Notes: generated by a model not told the origin, from the letters alone. A stretch of DNA of 64,000 nucleotides from Hordeum vulgare subsp. vulgare (GCF_904849725.1 NC_058523.1:207541689-207605688); one strand, 5' to 3'. Positions 1 to 11,467 are shown, counted from the stretch's first letter. Numbers and translations are program-made.

Positions 1-2083
1 GTCATATCTCAAGGCACCCGACAACTCTTTAGCACAAAGAACACGGAAGAAATAGCTCAACTCGGCCAATACTAGCCATTCAACCTCGGGGATATAGCCA
101 CGCAACATCACGGCATTATCCGGTCAAGCCATATGTGCCAATCATGACTCTTGAGCCCAAAAAAATTCATTTTTTCAATGCTCGCTCCCCTCGCTAGATT
201 CACAGCATACCCATCGGGGAACAACAACTTTTTTTGCACCCACAAGAGGATTTCCCTTATTGCTCCCTTCTCAAGATTGTACCAGGCAGGTGGTTTGGAC
301 CAATTTTTTCCTCCTTTCGGTTCTCGCATGTTTAGTGATGGCCTATCACACAGAGTCTCCTGGTCAACTCTAGCCTTTGTATTATCTTTGAACTTATCAG
401 TGTCGAAAAATGTGCCAAGAAGGGCCTCGGTTATATTCTTTTCAGTGTGCCTCATGTCAATGTTGTGTGGAAGTAAGAGGTCTTCGAAGTAGGGGAGATC
501 CAGATGCATGGCCTATGGGTCCAGGCATGTTCCTCATTATAACCCAAGAAATACCCTGGACGGTTTGGATCAGGCTCCATAGATTTTAAATGTTCATTAA
601 TTTGTGCCACCTTCAACGCAGGTGGTGTTGAGTGTTTGACAACTTTATCTTTCATGAAATTCTTCTTGTCTTTTCTGAATGGATGGTCCATAGGAAAGAA
701 CTGTCTATGCAAGTCAAAGAAGGAATACTTCCCACCCGCTGGCAACCAATGAAACTTAAGAGCTGCCTTTCCTTGTGGGCATGGGAACCTTCCATCCACA
801 CACCAGGCAACGAAAAGCGCAAATTCCGGCAGATCATGCAACGAGTATTGGTACCAAACATACATTTGAAAGTTCTCTTTCTGAGCTATGTCGTATGTGT
901 TGACCCCATTCACCCAGGCTTCTTTCAAGTCATCCATCAGCGGTTGCATGTACACACTCATATTCTTCCCCGGGTAGTTTGGCCCTGGAATTATCAACGT
1001 CAGAAATATGTGCTTTCTTTGCATAATGGATGATGGTGGAAGATTGAGGGGAATGACAAATACAGGCCAGCAACTATATTGGGTAGCCGTCATACCAAAA
1101 GGATTGAACTCATCGAGGCTGTTGGCGATTCGACAATTCCTTGGTTCTTTAGATTTTTCCTTATGTATACTATCGAATGCCTTCCATGCGTCACCATCTG
1201 AAGGGTGTACCAACATCGGAACTCCGTGTTCGTCTAATTCTTTCCTAATTCCATGTTTGTGCCATGTCATCTGTTTTGTTGTTTCTTCGAGCATGTAAAG
1301 TCGTTGAAGTCTTGGTAGGATCGGTAGATACCGTAGGACACTCACGGGGATTTTGCGCTGCTTCTTCTCACGTTCATTGTTTTCTACCTCAACATATCTG
1401 GAGGACTTGCAAAATGGACAATATGTTTCGTCCGCATACTCTTTCCTAAATAAGGCACATCCCTTCTCACAAGCATGTATCTGCTCATACGGCATCTTGA
1501 GTGCACTAAGGATTTTGTCTGACTCATATAGGTTTGAAGGCCTAATATGACCTTCTGGTAGAAAGCGCCCAAATAGGGTCATCACTGAGTCAAACAGGTC
1601 TCTTCCAATGTTGAATTAGGCTTTCAGAGCCATTACTTGTGCGATGGCATCTAGCTGAGAAATCTTAGTGTGCTCGTGAAGAGGACGTTTTAAAGACTCC
1701 AACATGGCATAGAAGGCTTTCGCGGATTCCTCCATCTCTTCGTCCTTGTTCCGAGCATCATCAAAGTCATTCACCATGTCTTCAATCCCTGTACCATAAT
1801 CGTCGGTGCGCCGATGCAACACCTCGTCTCTGTTACGTTGGGCCGACTCACCATGAAATGTCCACAAGGTATAGCCGGGAGTAAAACCACGCATCTGCAG
1901 GTGTTTACCCATTACATCCTTTGTCCGTCGCGAATAATTCTTGCACTTAGTGCAGGGGCACCATGTTTTCTGCTGGCCTTTAGAAAATGCCATTTCCACG
2001 AATTCATAGGTTTTTCTCAACCATTCATCGGTCATATCTCTCTGACTATGGTGACCGGTGTACATCCATTCACGATCAGTCAT
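1..2083 (-). pseudogene. CACTA TNP2-type transposase, broken and partial
   Basis: Read on the minus strand from ATG at 2083. The first ~90 codons form the transposase-associated domain (start MTDREWMYTG, zinc-ligand-like CPCTKC). The TNP2 domain follows at about 1585-500 (AWKAFDSIHK, IPGPNYPGKNMSVYMQPL, then DLPEFALFVAWCVDGRFPCP). The last part, about 110-1, reads as the DUF4218-type region (VMLRGYIPEVEWLVLAELSYFF). Lesions seen: an in-frame TAA at 1616-1618 between the first domain and TNP2, a frameshift at about 500-525, and another at about 108-112. TNP2-type proteins bind the subterminal repeats and cut the ends of CACTA elements. This copy cannot make a full protein unless the frames are restored by introns I do not see. 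Family assignment is firm; exact lesion bases are by eye. Confidence 0.9.
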
Positions 2084-2251
2084 TCTGGCAAGCTAGCCAC
2101 ATAGTATCCACATATAAAACAATATAAATTATCAGTTCATCAAGTATGTTAAATTAATTATGGCCATTTTTTAATCATGGTTAATGCATTGGGATGCACG
2201 GCATGCACACCTACCAGCTACTAGGTAAAGATGGGTCCTAATCCCAACTGA

Positions 2252-2452
2252 GTATGTGTAGATTGGGTCACTTCCCCATGCTCTGCTCCCGACCCAACGC
2301 AAAATTTCAGCAGCACCTCCCCGTTGTTCTCCTGATACATGTCTCGGCAACTAACCGAGAGGATGTGTACCCGGAGAAAAACAAGGAGGAGCTGTCGAAA
2401 CTCTGCATGGGATCCGAAGAAAAGCGTGGGAAACAACCCAATCTACACATAC
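2252..2452. repeat. Large imperfect palindrome upstream of the transposase start
   Basis: The left arm (2252-2345) and the reverse complement of the right arm (2359-2452) align over about 94 bp without large gaps, at roughly three-quarters identity by eye. Both begin GTATGTGTAGATTGGGT. The centre holds CTCGGcaactaaCCGAG. The palindrome lies about 170 bp upstream of the transposase ATG at 2083. A homologous palindrome stands in the same place in CACTA2 (24071-24276). Confidence 0.85.
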
Positions 2453-2739
2453 CCGGGCTGTCCATGGATAACGTTGGAGAATTCGAAATAATCACCATTA
2501 TAAATATGCAAATGCATGCATATTTATGACAGGAACCCTTTCGAACGGTAGACGCATATTGGTTGCGCAACAACTTTGCATTTTAATACTAAAAATACCT
2601 AGCTAGATAGTGTCATTAGCACGAAGGTCGGAACAGAGCAAAATAAAGGGGGTGGCGGAGGAGTTAACAAATGTGCTCACTTTCGAGTGCAGGGGAGGTC
2701 GTCGAAAACAAAACCCTCGCGGAGAAGCTACTGCACATT

Positions 2740-3080
2740 TAAATGCACTCAATCAACACAAATACACACTCGCGGTAATTAAATAATTGCTAACTAAATT
2801 TAACTTTTCTCCCCCTTCTACTTCCTCTTTTTCCTTTTCTTCTTCTTCTTTCTCTTTTTCTAGTCGTAGTAATTAAATAATTGCTAACTAAATAATTCTC
2901 CCCCTTCTTCTTTCTCTTTTTCCTTTTCTTCTTCTTCTTCTTCTCTTAATCTCCTTCTAATTGCTAACTAAATAATTGCTAACTGAATTTAACTAAAAAT
3001 CTACCACTAAAACTCTACCATTAAGTAATTGCTAACTAAATTTAACTAAAAATCTACTACTAATAGATCTAACTAATATA
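2740..3080. repeat. AT-rich and CT-rich low-complexity repeats
   Basis: Short units such as 'attgctaactaaat' recur between long pyrimidine runs (ccttttcttcttcttc, and similar). On the transposase strand this is a purine-rich tract. It corresponds to the much larger purine/pyrimidine array of CACTA2. No gene is seen here. Confidence 0.8.
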
Positions 3081-3120
3081 GAAAAATAAACTAAAAAAAG
3101 AAAAAAAGGGGAGGAGGAGC

Positions 3121-3500
3121 TCACCGGCGAGTAGGGCGGGGCTGGCGGGGGGCAGCGGCGGGGCGGTGTTGGCGCGGGGTGGGGCTGGGCTGGGCCGGCG
3201 CGGGGCGGGGCTGGTGCGGGGCTGGCGCGGGGTGGGGCTGGTGCGGGGCGGCACGGCGGGGCGGGGCGACGGGGCAGGGCTGCCACGGGGCGGCGGCACG
3301 ATGGGGCGGGGCTGGCACGGGGCGGCATGGGGCGGGGTGGGTCAGGGTGGGCGGCGCGGGGTCGAGGCGGGGCGGGGCGACGGCGGGTGGTCGGGGCGGC
3401 GCCGGCGAGTAGGGGCTGGCGCGGGGCGGGCGCGGGTCGACGACCACGGTGGGTCGGGAGAGCAGGGAGAGCAGGGAGAGCAGGGAGAGAGAACCGTTAG
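3121..3500. repeat. GC-rich minisatellite-like block of CACTA1
   Basis: Degenerate G-rich units (ggcgcggggctgg and variants) fill about 3131-3430, followed by three to four copies of 'gagcaggga' at about 3459-3489. Long open frames exist on both strands because stop codons are rare in such sequence. Their proteins are only Pro/Ala or Gly/Arg runs, so I do not call genes. Confidence 0.85.
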
Positions 3501-3529
3501 GGCATGCAGTTAGGTCGTGTGCACGGGGG

Positions 3530-3873
3530 AAAACACCGAGCTATGCCGTTAGCTAGCTATCGGCAAAACAACCGTTAGGCTTTGCCGTCAGCTGGCTATC
3601 GGCAAAGCGGTTCCCCGTTAAGACGTGGTCGGACGTGGGACCGGGGAGCTCCCTATGTCGTCAGCCTCCCTAGGCCGTCAGTGTTTTTCTCCTTTGCCGT
3701 CAGCTGGCTGACGGCTTAGACAAAGCGAACGGCATAGATTATCTATGCCGTTAGCCTCTCCTATGCCGTCAGCATTTATTTTGGCTGAGGGCAAAGTCTC
3801 TTTGCCGTCAGCCCCGTGAAATTGCTGACGGCAAAGCTGAAAGCTGTCGGCAAATTATGTTTTTCCAGTAGTG
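3530..3873 (-). repeat. CACTA1 terminal inverted repeat and subterminal repeats
   Basis: The motif 'gccgtcagctggctgacggc' and shorter forms ('tttgccgtcagc', 'ctatgccgtcag') occur many times in both orientations. The block ends in ttttccagtagtg at 3861-3873. In this superfamily such repeats are binding sites for element-encoded proteins. Confidence 0.9.
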
Positions 3874-3979
3874 CTAGGCACTAGTAGGAGTAGTTGCTAC
3901 AAGTTGGGTTAATATTTATTCACTTTTCTTTCGAAGTCTCTAAAATTTCAGAATTTTTCAGAGCTAGAAAAAGGAAAAG

Positions 3980-4960
3980 ATGAAGAGGTTCTTGAGAGGC
4001 TCTTCAAGCCGTAACCCCAAGGAGGATGAGAAGAACCACCCCAAGTACGTAGTACCTCGAGTCACAAAGATAAGTGCTCACAATACCTCCTCCTCACCAA
4101 TATTTTTGTTCAAAGCTTCAACTTTTATCCGAGGAAGAATCCTCCCATGGTTGTGTTCATGATATACGATGTTCCCCATTGCATGACACTATAGGATTTT
4201 TGCAGTGTATGCAAATTACCTTATGTTGGGGATATCCGTGACCCTTGTCCACGGGACTTGGATGATTTCATTGCGTCTATTGCTGTTGGAGAGCACAGAG
4301 GAGTGTCTCGCGCTAGAATTGCTAGCATACATTTTCCTGTGATTCGGTACTTCTCACTATTTGTGGGAACATGTTTGATTGGCCATGGGGAGGCTGGATC
4401 CCTTAGTTCTCCAGACCTTGCGGTTTTGCGCGAAGGCCTTTATAACGATAAGGCTTATAGCCTAGGTGCTATAGTGGCCCAGCGGTTGAACACCAACCGT
4501 TCCAAGGGTGTCATCTATGGAGGTATCTATGCTACCTGTCTTGCCAGACACTTTGAGATACCCATTTGACTGGGAGAGGAAGGAGAGATGCTTCTCCCTG
4601 AGAAATATCTGGATTATGACAGCATTGTTCGCCATGATTTTCTGGATAGAGATGCTAGTAGACGGATGATTTATAACCTGGTATTTAGTTAGGTACTCGA
4701 GAGACTATTACTTTCCCTGCTCCTTCTTTGTTCAATTTTCATGCAGGCAAGTACACTATTATGCCCTCGGATATCTACACATATTGGAGCTTAACCCAAC
4801 CACAGACGCCCGTGCCCGAGCCGCCAGTCGAGTACCAGACGCCAGTTTATCAGTGGGAGCCAGAGGAGCTCACACAGCAGTGGCATCCACAGTCTGCCCC
4901 GGAGTAACCTCGAGCTGGTGATTTCCCACCATGGTAGTAGACCAAGCTAGGCAGAAAGCC
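3980..4960 (+). pseudogene. Decayed Athila-type ORF of element S (between pro and 3' LTR)
   Basis: Starts MKRFLRGSSSRNPKED, as the equivalent ORF in element A starts (29342). A conserved core follows at about 4258-4569: IRYFSLFVGTCLIGHGEAG, then SSPDLAVLREGLYNDK and GVIYGGIYATCLARHFEI. It continues as MLLPEKYLDYDS to a Pro/Gln-rich tail near 4900. Lesions: loss of a segment between about 4075 and 4085 with a frame change, an in-frame stop in the MTL-DF region near 4190, a TGA at 4567-4569, and a stop near 4690. The core resembles ORF1-type proteins of Athila-like elements; the function is not known to me. No transmembrane segment or protease site is seen, so I do not call it an envelope gene. 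Confidence 0.7.
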
Positions 4961-6875
4961 TAAGCTTGGGGGAGTACGTGTTCTCACCGACTTTACATTC
5001 ATGCTTATGCTTTCACTTTGTTAGCCGGTGTTCACACTTTGCCACTGTATTATCCATGCTAGTTTATTTTTGTTTTCTTGTTTCCTTGTTTTGTGTCCTT
5101 TTGAGAAAACCCAAAAAGATTTTCCTTTCTTATTTTGCTTGTGGGGAGCTTTGCCGTGTAAATAGTATCCTTTTTCTTTGGGTCAAGGTAGAAGATATTG
5201 GTTACAATCTTTAATGGCTCTTGCATGCATACCTGTTTAGCTTTCAAAGAGCCATATTACTTTGTCTTATCCTTTGTGTTTGCCTGCAAATTCAGCTTAG
5301 TCCATTGCACGAACAGTTTTATTGTTGTTCACATCGTTCGATCCTGCAAATGAAAGGCAATAATGATGATATATGATGAAGTGACTGAGACTGAAAAGCT
5401 GGTATGAACTCTATCTATTTTCTTTTTGTAAATATGACTAGCTTGCAGATTCACCTTTGTTGTGAGAGAACCATGTTTGCAATGACAATTTAGAGATCAT
5501 AGTTTCTGATGCCATGCTTATTTACCTAGGAGCTTATAATGGTTTGTCTTGAATGCCAACATAGATTTTGAGATGATTATGATGTAGTATGATAGGATGT
5601 ATTCTCCTTTGAATGATTCAAGTGGCTTGACTTGGCGCATGTTCATGCATGTAGTTCAAACCAAATCAACACAGCCTCTATGATGTTCGTGTTCATGGTG
5701 ATTTATATCATGTTCATACTTGCATTCAATGTTAGTCAAACTCATTGCATCTTGATGACTGTTGTCGCTCTCTAGGTTGTCGCTTCCCAGTCTTTTGCTA
5801 GCCTTCACTTATACTAAGCGGAATACTGCTTGTGCATCCACTTCCATAAACCCAAAAGTTTTTCGATGAGAGTCCACCATACCTACCAATTTTGCGGTAT
5901 CTACCTGCCGTTCCAAGTAAGTTTGCATGTGGCACTCTCTAAACCTTCAAGAAATAATCTGTTTTGCATGCCCGAACCGCTCATGTGGTGACAGAGGGCT
6001 ATTTGTATCTTCCATGCTAGGAGTGTTATCCTCGACATGTGTTTATTCACTGTCATTCACGAGAAAGGGGCCGGTAATTGGAATGCCCAGTTCTACGCTT
6101 AAATCGAAAACATAACTGTAAAACAAGACCCCCCCGGATTGATGTTAGTATGGACGGTACCCGAGGATTCGGCTAGCTGTGGAGTGTGATTGCTTGGTGG
6201 TGGGGGAGTTAAAACTTTACTTTTCTGTTTGGGAACCGCCTATAGCATGAGTAGCATGGAAGATATTGAGAACTCTTGGTCATTACCTTGACAATGAAAG
6301 CATGCCACCCAAAATTATTATCTCTGTTTTGAAATCTTGAGCTATGGCACCTCTGCAAATCAATGCTTCCTCTGCGAAGGGCCTGTCTATTTATTTTTCC
6401 TGTTGAGTCATCCTCTTCTTATATAAGCACCTGTTAGAGAGCACCTCTATCATTTTTATGCTTTGCTTTTGATTGATATTGAGTATGACTACGACTGGAT
6501 CTTCATTGCTATGAATTACAATGTTTAGTCAGCCCTTGATCTTTGAAAGTGCTCTGCATTTATGTTTTGCGGTCTTAGAAAGAGCTAGCGAGATACCACC
6601 TATTCATATTGCTTCATGCTTCTTCTGATTGAAGTGTTGGTATTTGAAACTCATTATTAATTGCTCGTTAGCTGATTATGTCATTGATATTAGTTTACCA
6701 TGAGACCTTTGTTTCACTTGCTTATGTGGTTAACTTGTGATCTTGCTGAAATTCTGGTTATGAGTTAGACATAGTTGCAACAACAAAATCAAACAGAGTT
6801 TGTCAAAGTTTTTCTTCCTCTCAGTTTGTCAACTGAATTGCTTGAGGACAAGCAAGGGTTTAAGATTGGGGGAGT
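4961..6875 (+). other. Non-coding 3' region of element S with two polypurine tracts
   Basis: No open frame of note. An internal polypurine-like tract, taagcttgggggagt, lies at 4961-4975 directly after the ORF. A second, taagattgggggagt, lies at 6861-6875 and touches the LTR. The same two-tract arrangement occurs in element A (59097 and 61062). Confidence 0.75.
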
Positions 6876-8311
6876 TGATACGTCTCCATCGTATCTACTT
6901 CTCCAAACTCTTTTGCCCTTGTTTTGGACTCTAATTTGCATGATTTGAATAGAACAAACCTGGACTGATGTTGTTTTCAGCAGAATTGCCTTGGTGTTAT
7001 TTTTGTGCAGAAATCAAAGTTCTCAGAACATCTTGAAAATTTATGGGTAACATTTTTGGAAAATATGAAAAATACCTGCGCAAAGATCCACCTGAGGGGG
7101 TGGGCCAGTGGGCCACAAGCCCTGCCACCACCACCCCCGTGGTGGCGGTGGGCATGTTTGTGGGGCCCACACGGCTCTGCCGCCCCCTCTCTCTGCTCTA
7201 TAAGTTCACTTTCGTCCCAGCAAAAATAAAAAGAGAAGATTTCGTCGCGTTTGCGATATGGAGGCGCCGCCACAACCTGTTCTTCATCTGGAGGGCAGGT
7301 CTGGAGTCTGTTTTGGGCTCCGGAGAGGGGAAATCGTCGCCATCGTCATCATCAACCTTCTTCCCTCTCCAATACCATGAAGCTATTCGTCGTTCGTGAG
7401 TAATCTATTCGTAGGCTCGCTGGGCGGTGATGAGTAGGATGAGATCTATCATGTAATCGAGTTAGTTTTGATGGGGATTGATCCCTAGTATCCACTATGT
7501 TCTGAGATTGATGTTGCTACTACTTTGCCATGCTTAATGCTTGTCACTAGGGCCCGAGTGCCATTATTTCAGATCTGAAATTATTATGTTGTCACCAATA
7601 TATGTGTGTTTTAGATCCGATCTTGCAAGTTGTAGTTACCTACTATGTGTTATGATCCCACAAACCCGGAGTGACAATAATCGGAACCACTCCCGGTGAT
7701 GACCATAGTTTGAGGAGTTCATGTGTTCACCAAGTGCTAATACATTGGTCCGGTTCTTTATTAAAATGAGAACCTTAATATCCCATAGTTTCCTTTTGGA
7801 CCCCGCAGCCACGGGAGGGATGGACAATAGATGTCATGCAAGTTCTTTTCCCTAAGCACGCATGACGACACATGGAATGCATGCCTACATCACATTGATG
7901 ATCGGGAGCTAGCCACATATCTCTTTGTGTTATAATTGTTGCATGATGAATATCATCCAAACAAATCACCGACCCATTGCCCACGACTTTGTCCTACTGT
8001 TGCTGTTACTTGTCTTGCTCTACTTCTGTTACTTGTCTTGCTCTACTGCTACTGTTGCTACTACTTTCGCTTGCTATGTTGCTACTTGCTACTACTGTCA
8101 CTACTGTTGTTCCCTGCCACTGCTGTTACTCGCTACTTTGTTGTTACTACTTTGCTTGCAGATACTAATCTTTCAGGTGTGGTTGAATCTGACACATTCA
8201 GCTGCTAATACTCGAGAGTATTCTCTCACCTCCTGTTTGGCGATCAACAAATTTGGGTCGAATACTCTACCCTCGAAAACTTCTGCGTACCCACGGGCTG
8301 TTGGGCCATCA
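6876..8311 (+). repeat. LTR of element S
   Basis: Begins TGATACGTCTCCATCGTATC directly after the polypurine tract and ends CCATCA. A TATA-like TATAAG is at 7199-7204 and CT-trinucleotide-rich sequence lies near the 3' end. Closely related in layout to the LTRs of A (19499-20830 and 61077-62456). ORFs inside it are not genes. Confidence 0.85.
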
Positions 8312-8454
8312 ACAACATTCTTCTAGTTTCGTTGCCGGGGAGTGCTAGCAGCATTCTTCTGGCGCCTTTGCAAGGGAAGGTTTGTTGTCACAAAATCAGC
8401 ATTCGTCTAGCTATTGCCACAGAGTGCCAGTCAGCAAGATTTCTTCTCGGTGAT
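8312..8454 (+). other. Leader with repeated tRNA-Asp-like primer sites
   Basis: Two sequences resemble TGGCGCCGTTGCCGGGG, the primer site used by Athila-like elements (tRNA-Asp): tagtttcgttgccgggg (8324-8340) and tggcgcctttgcaaggg (8360-8376). A weaker third copy follows 'attcgtctag' at about 8401. This shows that the LTR at 6876-8311 is followed by 5'-leader sequence, as a 5' LTR would be. The right boundary with G is approximate (8395-8455). Confidence 0.6.
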
Positions 8455-9653
8455 GTCGTCGTTTTCTTGATGGATGCTATGTGTAATGTGATGTAGTTCC
8501 ATGCCTAGAAAAAGGTTCTCCATCTTACAGAACCTCTTCTAGGTAGGCTGTCATGTGCTTGTCCTTGGGTCTGTAGCTCTTGTTGGAGAAGTTAATGAGG
8601 TGCTGAGAGTCACCGTTGATGAGTATGTACTTGACACCAAGTGCGATGGTGGACTTGAGGCTTGCGATGAGGCCCTCGTACACTGCAATGTTGTTGAAGA
8701 CTTTGTAATCATGCGTGAAGTTGAATTGCACCGCATAGTAGATCTTGTCTATGGTTGGCGAGGTGAGCACCACGCCAGCCCCACGCCCTGCTCCATTAAA
8801 GTGCATGGTCCAGCCACCACGAGCGTCCTTTCAAGCGAGAAGGGATTTTGCCTCGCGAGGACCATCTTGATGCAGATCCATCCATTCTGTCATGTAGTGA
8901 GCCAATGTCGCGCCCTTAATTGTCCTTGTGGTGAGCAACTCCAGCTCAAAAGATTGCAACATTATGTTCTATTCTAGCACATGCCCTATGGCGGGGGTTG
9001 CGAAGTACATGTTCTAGGGGGTAGGATGTGATCACCTTCACGGGATGACCCTGAAAGTAGTGCCATAGCTTCCTTGAGGCGATGAGGAGCATGGGGAGTA
9101 GCTTCAGCTCCATGGGGTATCTCTCACACACATCCCCTAGCACCGTGCTCATGAAATAGACCGAATTCTCGATGAGGAGTGAAGCCTTCAGAGCCACAGC
9201 TTGATCTCCGGATGGTTCATCGGTTGGTTTCCTGGGGGTCAGTTGAGGTGGTACCTCGGCATGCACCACCACTACCTCATGAGGCCTCGGGAAGTCCTCG
9301 GAAGGAGTTGAAGGAGTGGCCTAGGAAGGCACCGATTTTGCCTCATGGGGTGGCTTCTTCTTGGCACGTACTCGCTCCTCTCGTTCCACCACCAAGGCTC
9401 CACCGGCCGTGTGGGGGTGGCTTCTAGGTACAAGAGTATAAGCTCGCAAGGTCACGGGGCAACCATGACGAGAGGTCTCTTCAGGTACTTCTTGAGGTCC
9501 TCGAATGCCGCATCACCTTCAAGATTCCACTTGAAGGGGGTTGTTCTCTTCACGAGCTTGAAAAAAGGCACGGCCCTCTCGATAACTTAGATATGAAGCG
9601 CCCGAGCGGGGCCATGCATCTCGTCAGCTCCTAAATGTCCTTGAGGTTGTGGG
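8455..9653 (-). pseudogene. Gypsy (Tat-type) element G: RNase H segment
   Basis: Minus strand. From 9653 downward it reads as the RT/RNase H connection and the first RNase H (about 9272-8960, with YPMELKLLPMLLIASRKLWHYF and VITSYPLEHVLRN). A second RNase H-like domain follows (8806-8525: MHFNGAGRGAGVVLTSPT, then INGDSQHLINFSNKSY). In the second, the usual catalytic FDGA reads FNGA. The frame is broken by several stops and a shift near 8525, after which similarity continues to about 8455. The double RNase H layout is typical of Tat-lineage Gypsy elements. The upstream part of the gene lies at 18580-19498, across the Copia insertion. Confidence 0.85.
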
Positions 9654-11467
9654 TGTTGGAATTATGACCTAGAGGCAATAATAAATATAGTTATTATTAT
9701 AATTCCTGTACCAAGATAATCATTTATTATCCATGCTATAATTGTATTGAATGAAGACTTATATACATGTGTGGACACATAGACAAAACACTGTCCCTAG
9801 CAAGCCTCTAGTTGGCTAGCCAGTTGATCAAAGATAGTCAGGGTCTTCTGATTATGAACAAGGTGTTGCTGCTTGATAACTGGATCACGTCATTAGGAGA
9901 ATCACGTGATGGACTAGACCCAAACTAATAGACGTAGCATATTGATCGTGTCATTTTGTTGCTACTGTTTTCTGCGTGTCAAGTATTTGTTCCTATGACC
10001 ATGAGATCATATAACTCACTGACACCGGAGGAATACTTTGTGTGTATCAAACGTCGCAACGTAAATGGGTGACTGTAAAGATGCTCTACAGGTATCTCCG
10101 AAGGTGTTCGTTGAGTTAGTATGGATCGAGACTGGGATTTGTCACTCCATGTGACGGAGAGGTATCTCGGGGCCCACTTGGTAATACAACATCACACACA
10201 AGCCTTGCAAGCAATGTGACTTAGCGTAAGTTGCGGGATCTTGTATTACGGAACGAGTAAAGAGACTTGCCGGTAAACGAGATTGAAATAGGTATGCGGA
10301 TGCTGACGATCGAATCTCGGGCAAGTAACATACCGAAGGACAAAGGGAATGACATACGGGATTGTATGAATCCTTGGCACTGAGGTTCAAACGATGAGAT
10401 CTTCGTAGAATATGTAGGATCCAATATGGGCATCCAGGTCCCGCTATTGGATATTGACCGAGGAGTCTCTCGGGTCATGTCTACATAGTTCTCGAACCCG
10501 CAGGGTCTGCACACTTAAGGTTTGACGTTGTTTTATGCGTATTTGATTTATATGGTTGGTTACCGAATGTTGTTCGGAGTCCCGGATGAGATCATGGACG
10601 TCACGAGGGTTTCCAGAATGGTCCAGAAACGAAGATTGATATATAGGATGACCTCATTTGATTACCGGAAGGTTTTCGGAGTTACCGGGAATGTACCGGG
10701 AATGACGAATGGGTTCCGGGTGTTCACCGGGAGAGGCAACCCACCCCGGGGAAGCCCATAGGCCTTGGGGGTGGCGCACCAGCCCTTAGCGGGCTGGTGG
10801 GACAGCCCAAGAAGGCCCTATGCGCCATAGGAAGAAAATCAAAGAGAAAAAAAAGAGGAGTTGGGAAAAGGGGAAGGACTCCTCCTTCCAAACCTAGTTG
10901 GACTCGGTTTGGAAGGAGAGGGTTGCCCCCCTTGGCTCGGCCGAACCCCTTGGGTGTCCTTGGACCCCAAGGCAAGGCTCCCACTCTTCCCCCTATATAT
11001 ATGGAGGTTTTAGGGCTGATTTGAGACAACTTTGCCATGGCAGCCCGACCACATATCTCCACGGTTTTACCTCTAGATCACGTTTCTGCGGAGCTCGGGC
11101 CGAGCCCTGCTGAGATAAGATCATCACCAACCTTCGGAGCGCCGTCACGCTGCCGGAGAACTCATCTACCTCTCCGTCTCTCTTGCTAGATCAAGAAGGC
11201 CGAGATCATCGTCGAGCTGTACGTGTGTTGAACGCGGAGGTGCCGTCTGTTCGGCACTAGATCGTGGGACTGATCGCGGGACGGTTCGCGGGGGCGGATC
11301 AAGGGACGTGAGGACGTTCCACTACATCAACCGCGTTCACTAACGCTTCTGCTGTGCGGTCTACAAGGGTACGTAGATCGAATATCCCCTCTCGTAGATG
11401 GACATCACCATGATAGGTTTTCGTGTGCGTAGGAAATTTTTTGTTTCCCATGCGACGTTCCCCAATA
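9654..11467 (+). repeat. 5' LTR of the Copia element
   Basis: Starts TGTTGGAATTATGACC and ends CCCCAATA; the 3' LTR ends CCCCAACA. TATA box tatatata at 10994-11001. Length 1814 bp. Confidence 0.95.

Larger units (their letters stand above)
1..3873 (-). mobile_element. CACTA (En/Spm) DNA transposon 'CACTA1', left part outside window
   Basis: The right terminus at 3873 reads, on the minus strand, CACTACTGGAAAAA, the classic CACTA terminal inverted repeat. Next to it lie subterminal repeats of the type TTTGCCGTCAGC. On the minus strand the order is terminus, subterminal repeats, C-rich block, purine-rich block, 200-bp palindrome and a TNP2-type transposase that runs off the left edge. The other terminus is outside the window, so element length and the 3-bp target duplication cannot be checked. 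It abuts the Sabrina-like sequence that starts at 3874. Confidence 0.93.
3874..8454 (+). mobile_element. Sabrina-like (Athila-related) LTR element 'S', truncated
   Basis: From left to right: decayed ORF (3980-4960), about 1.9 kb of non-coding DNA, polypurine tract (about 6864-6875), LTR (6876-8311) and a short leader with primer-site-like repeats (8312-8454). The left end is cut by CACTA1 and the right end meets Gypsy element G. No gag, reverse transcriptase or integrase is visible in this part. Similarity to element A (ORF, 3' region, LTR) is clear throughout. Confidence 0.8.

Noticed and set aside
3032..3513. Long overlapping ORFs on both strands in the GC-rich block
   Set aside because: They encode only Pro/Ala or Gly/Arg runs and follow from the G/C-rich repeats, with no domain and no start context.
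7925..8326. Leu/Cys-rich ORFs resembling membrane proteins
   Set aside because: They come from CTACTGTTGCTGTTACT repeats near the 3' end of the S LTR, also seen in the LTRs of A.
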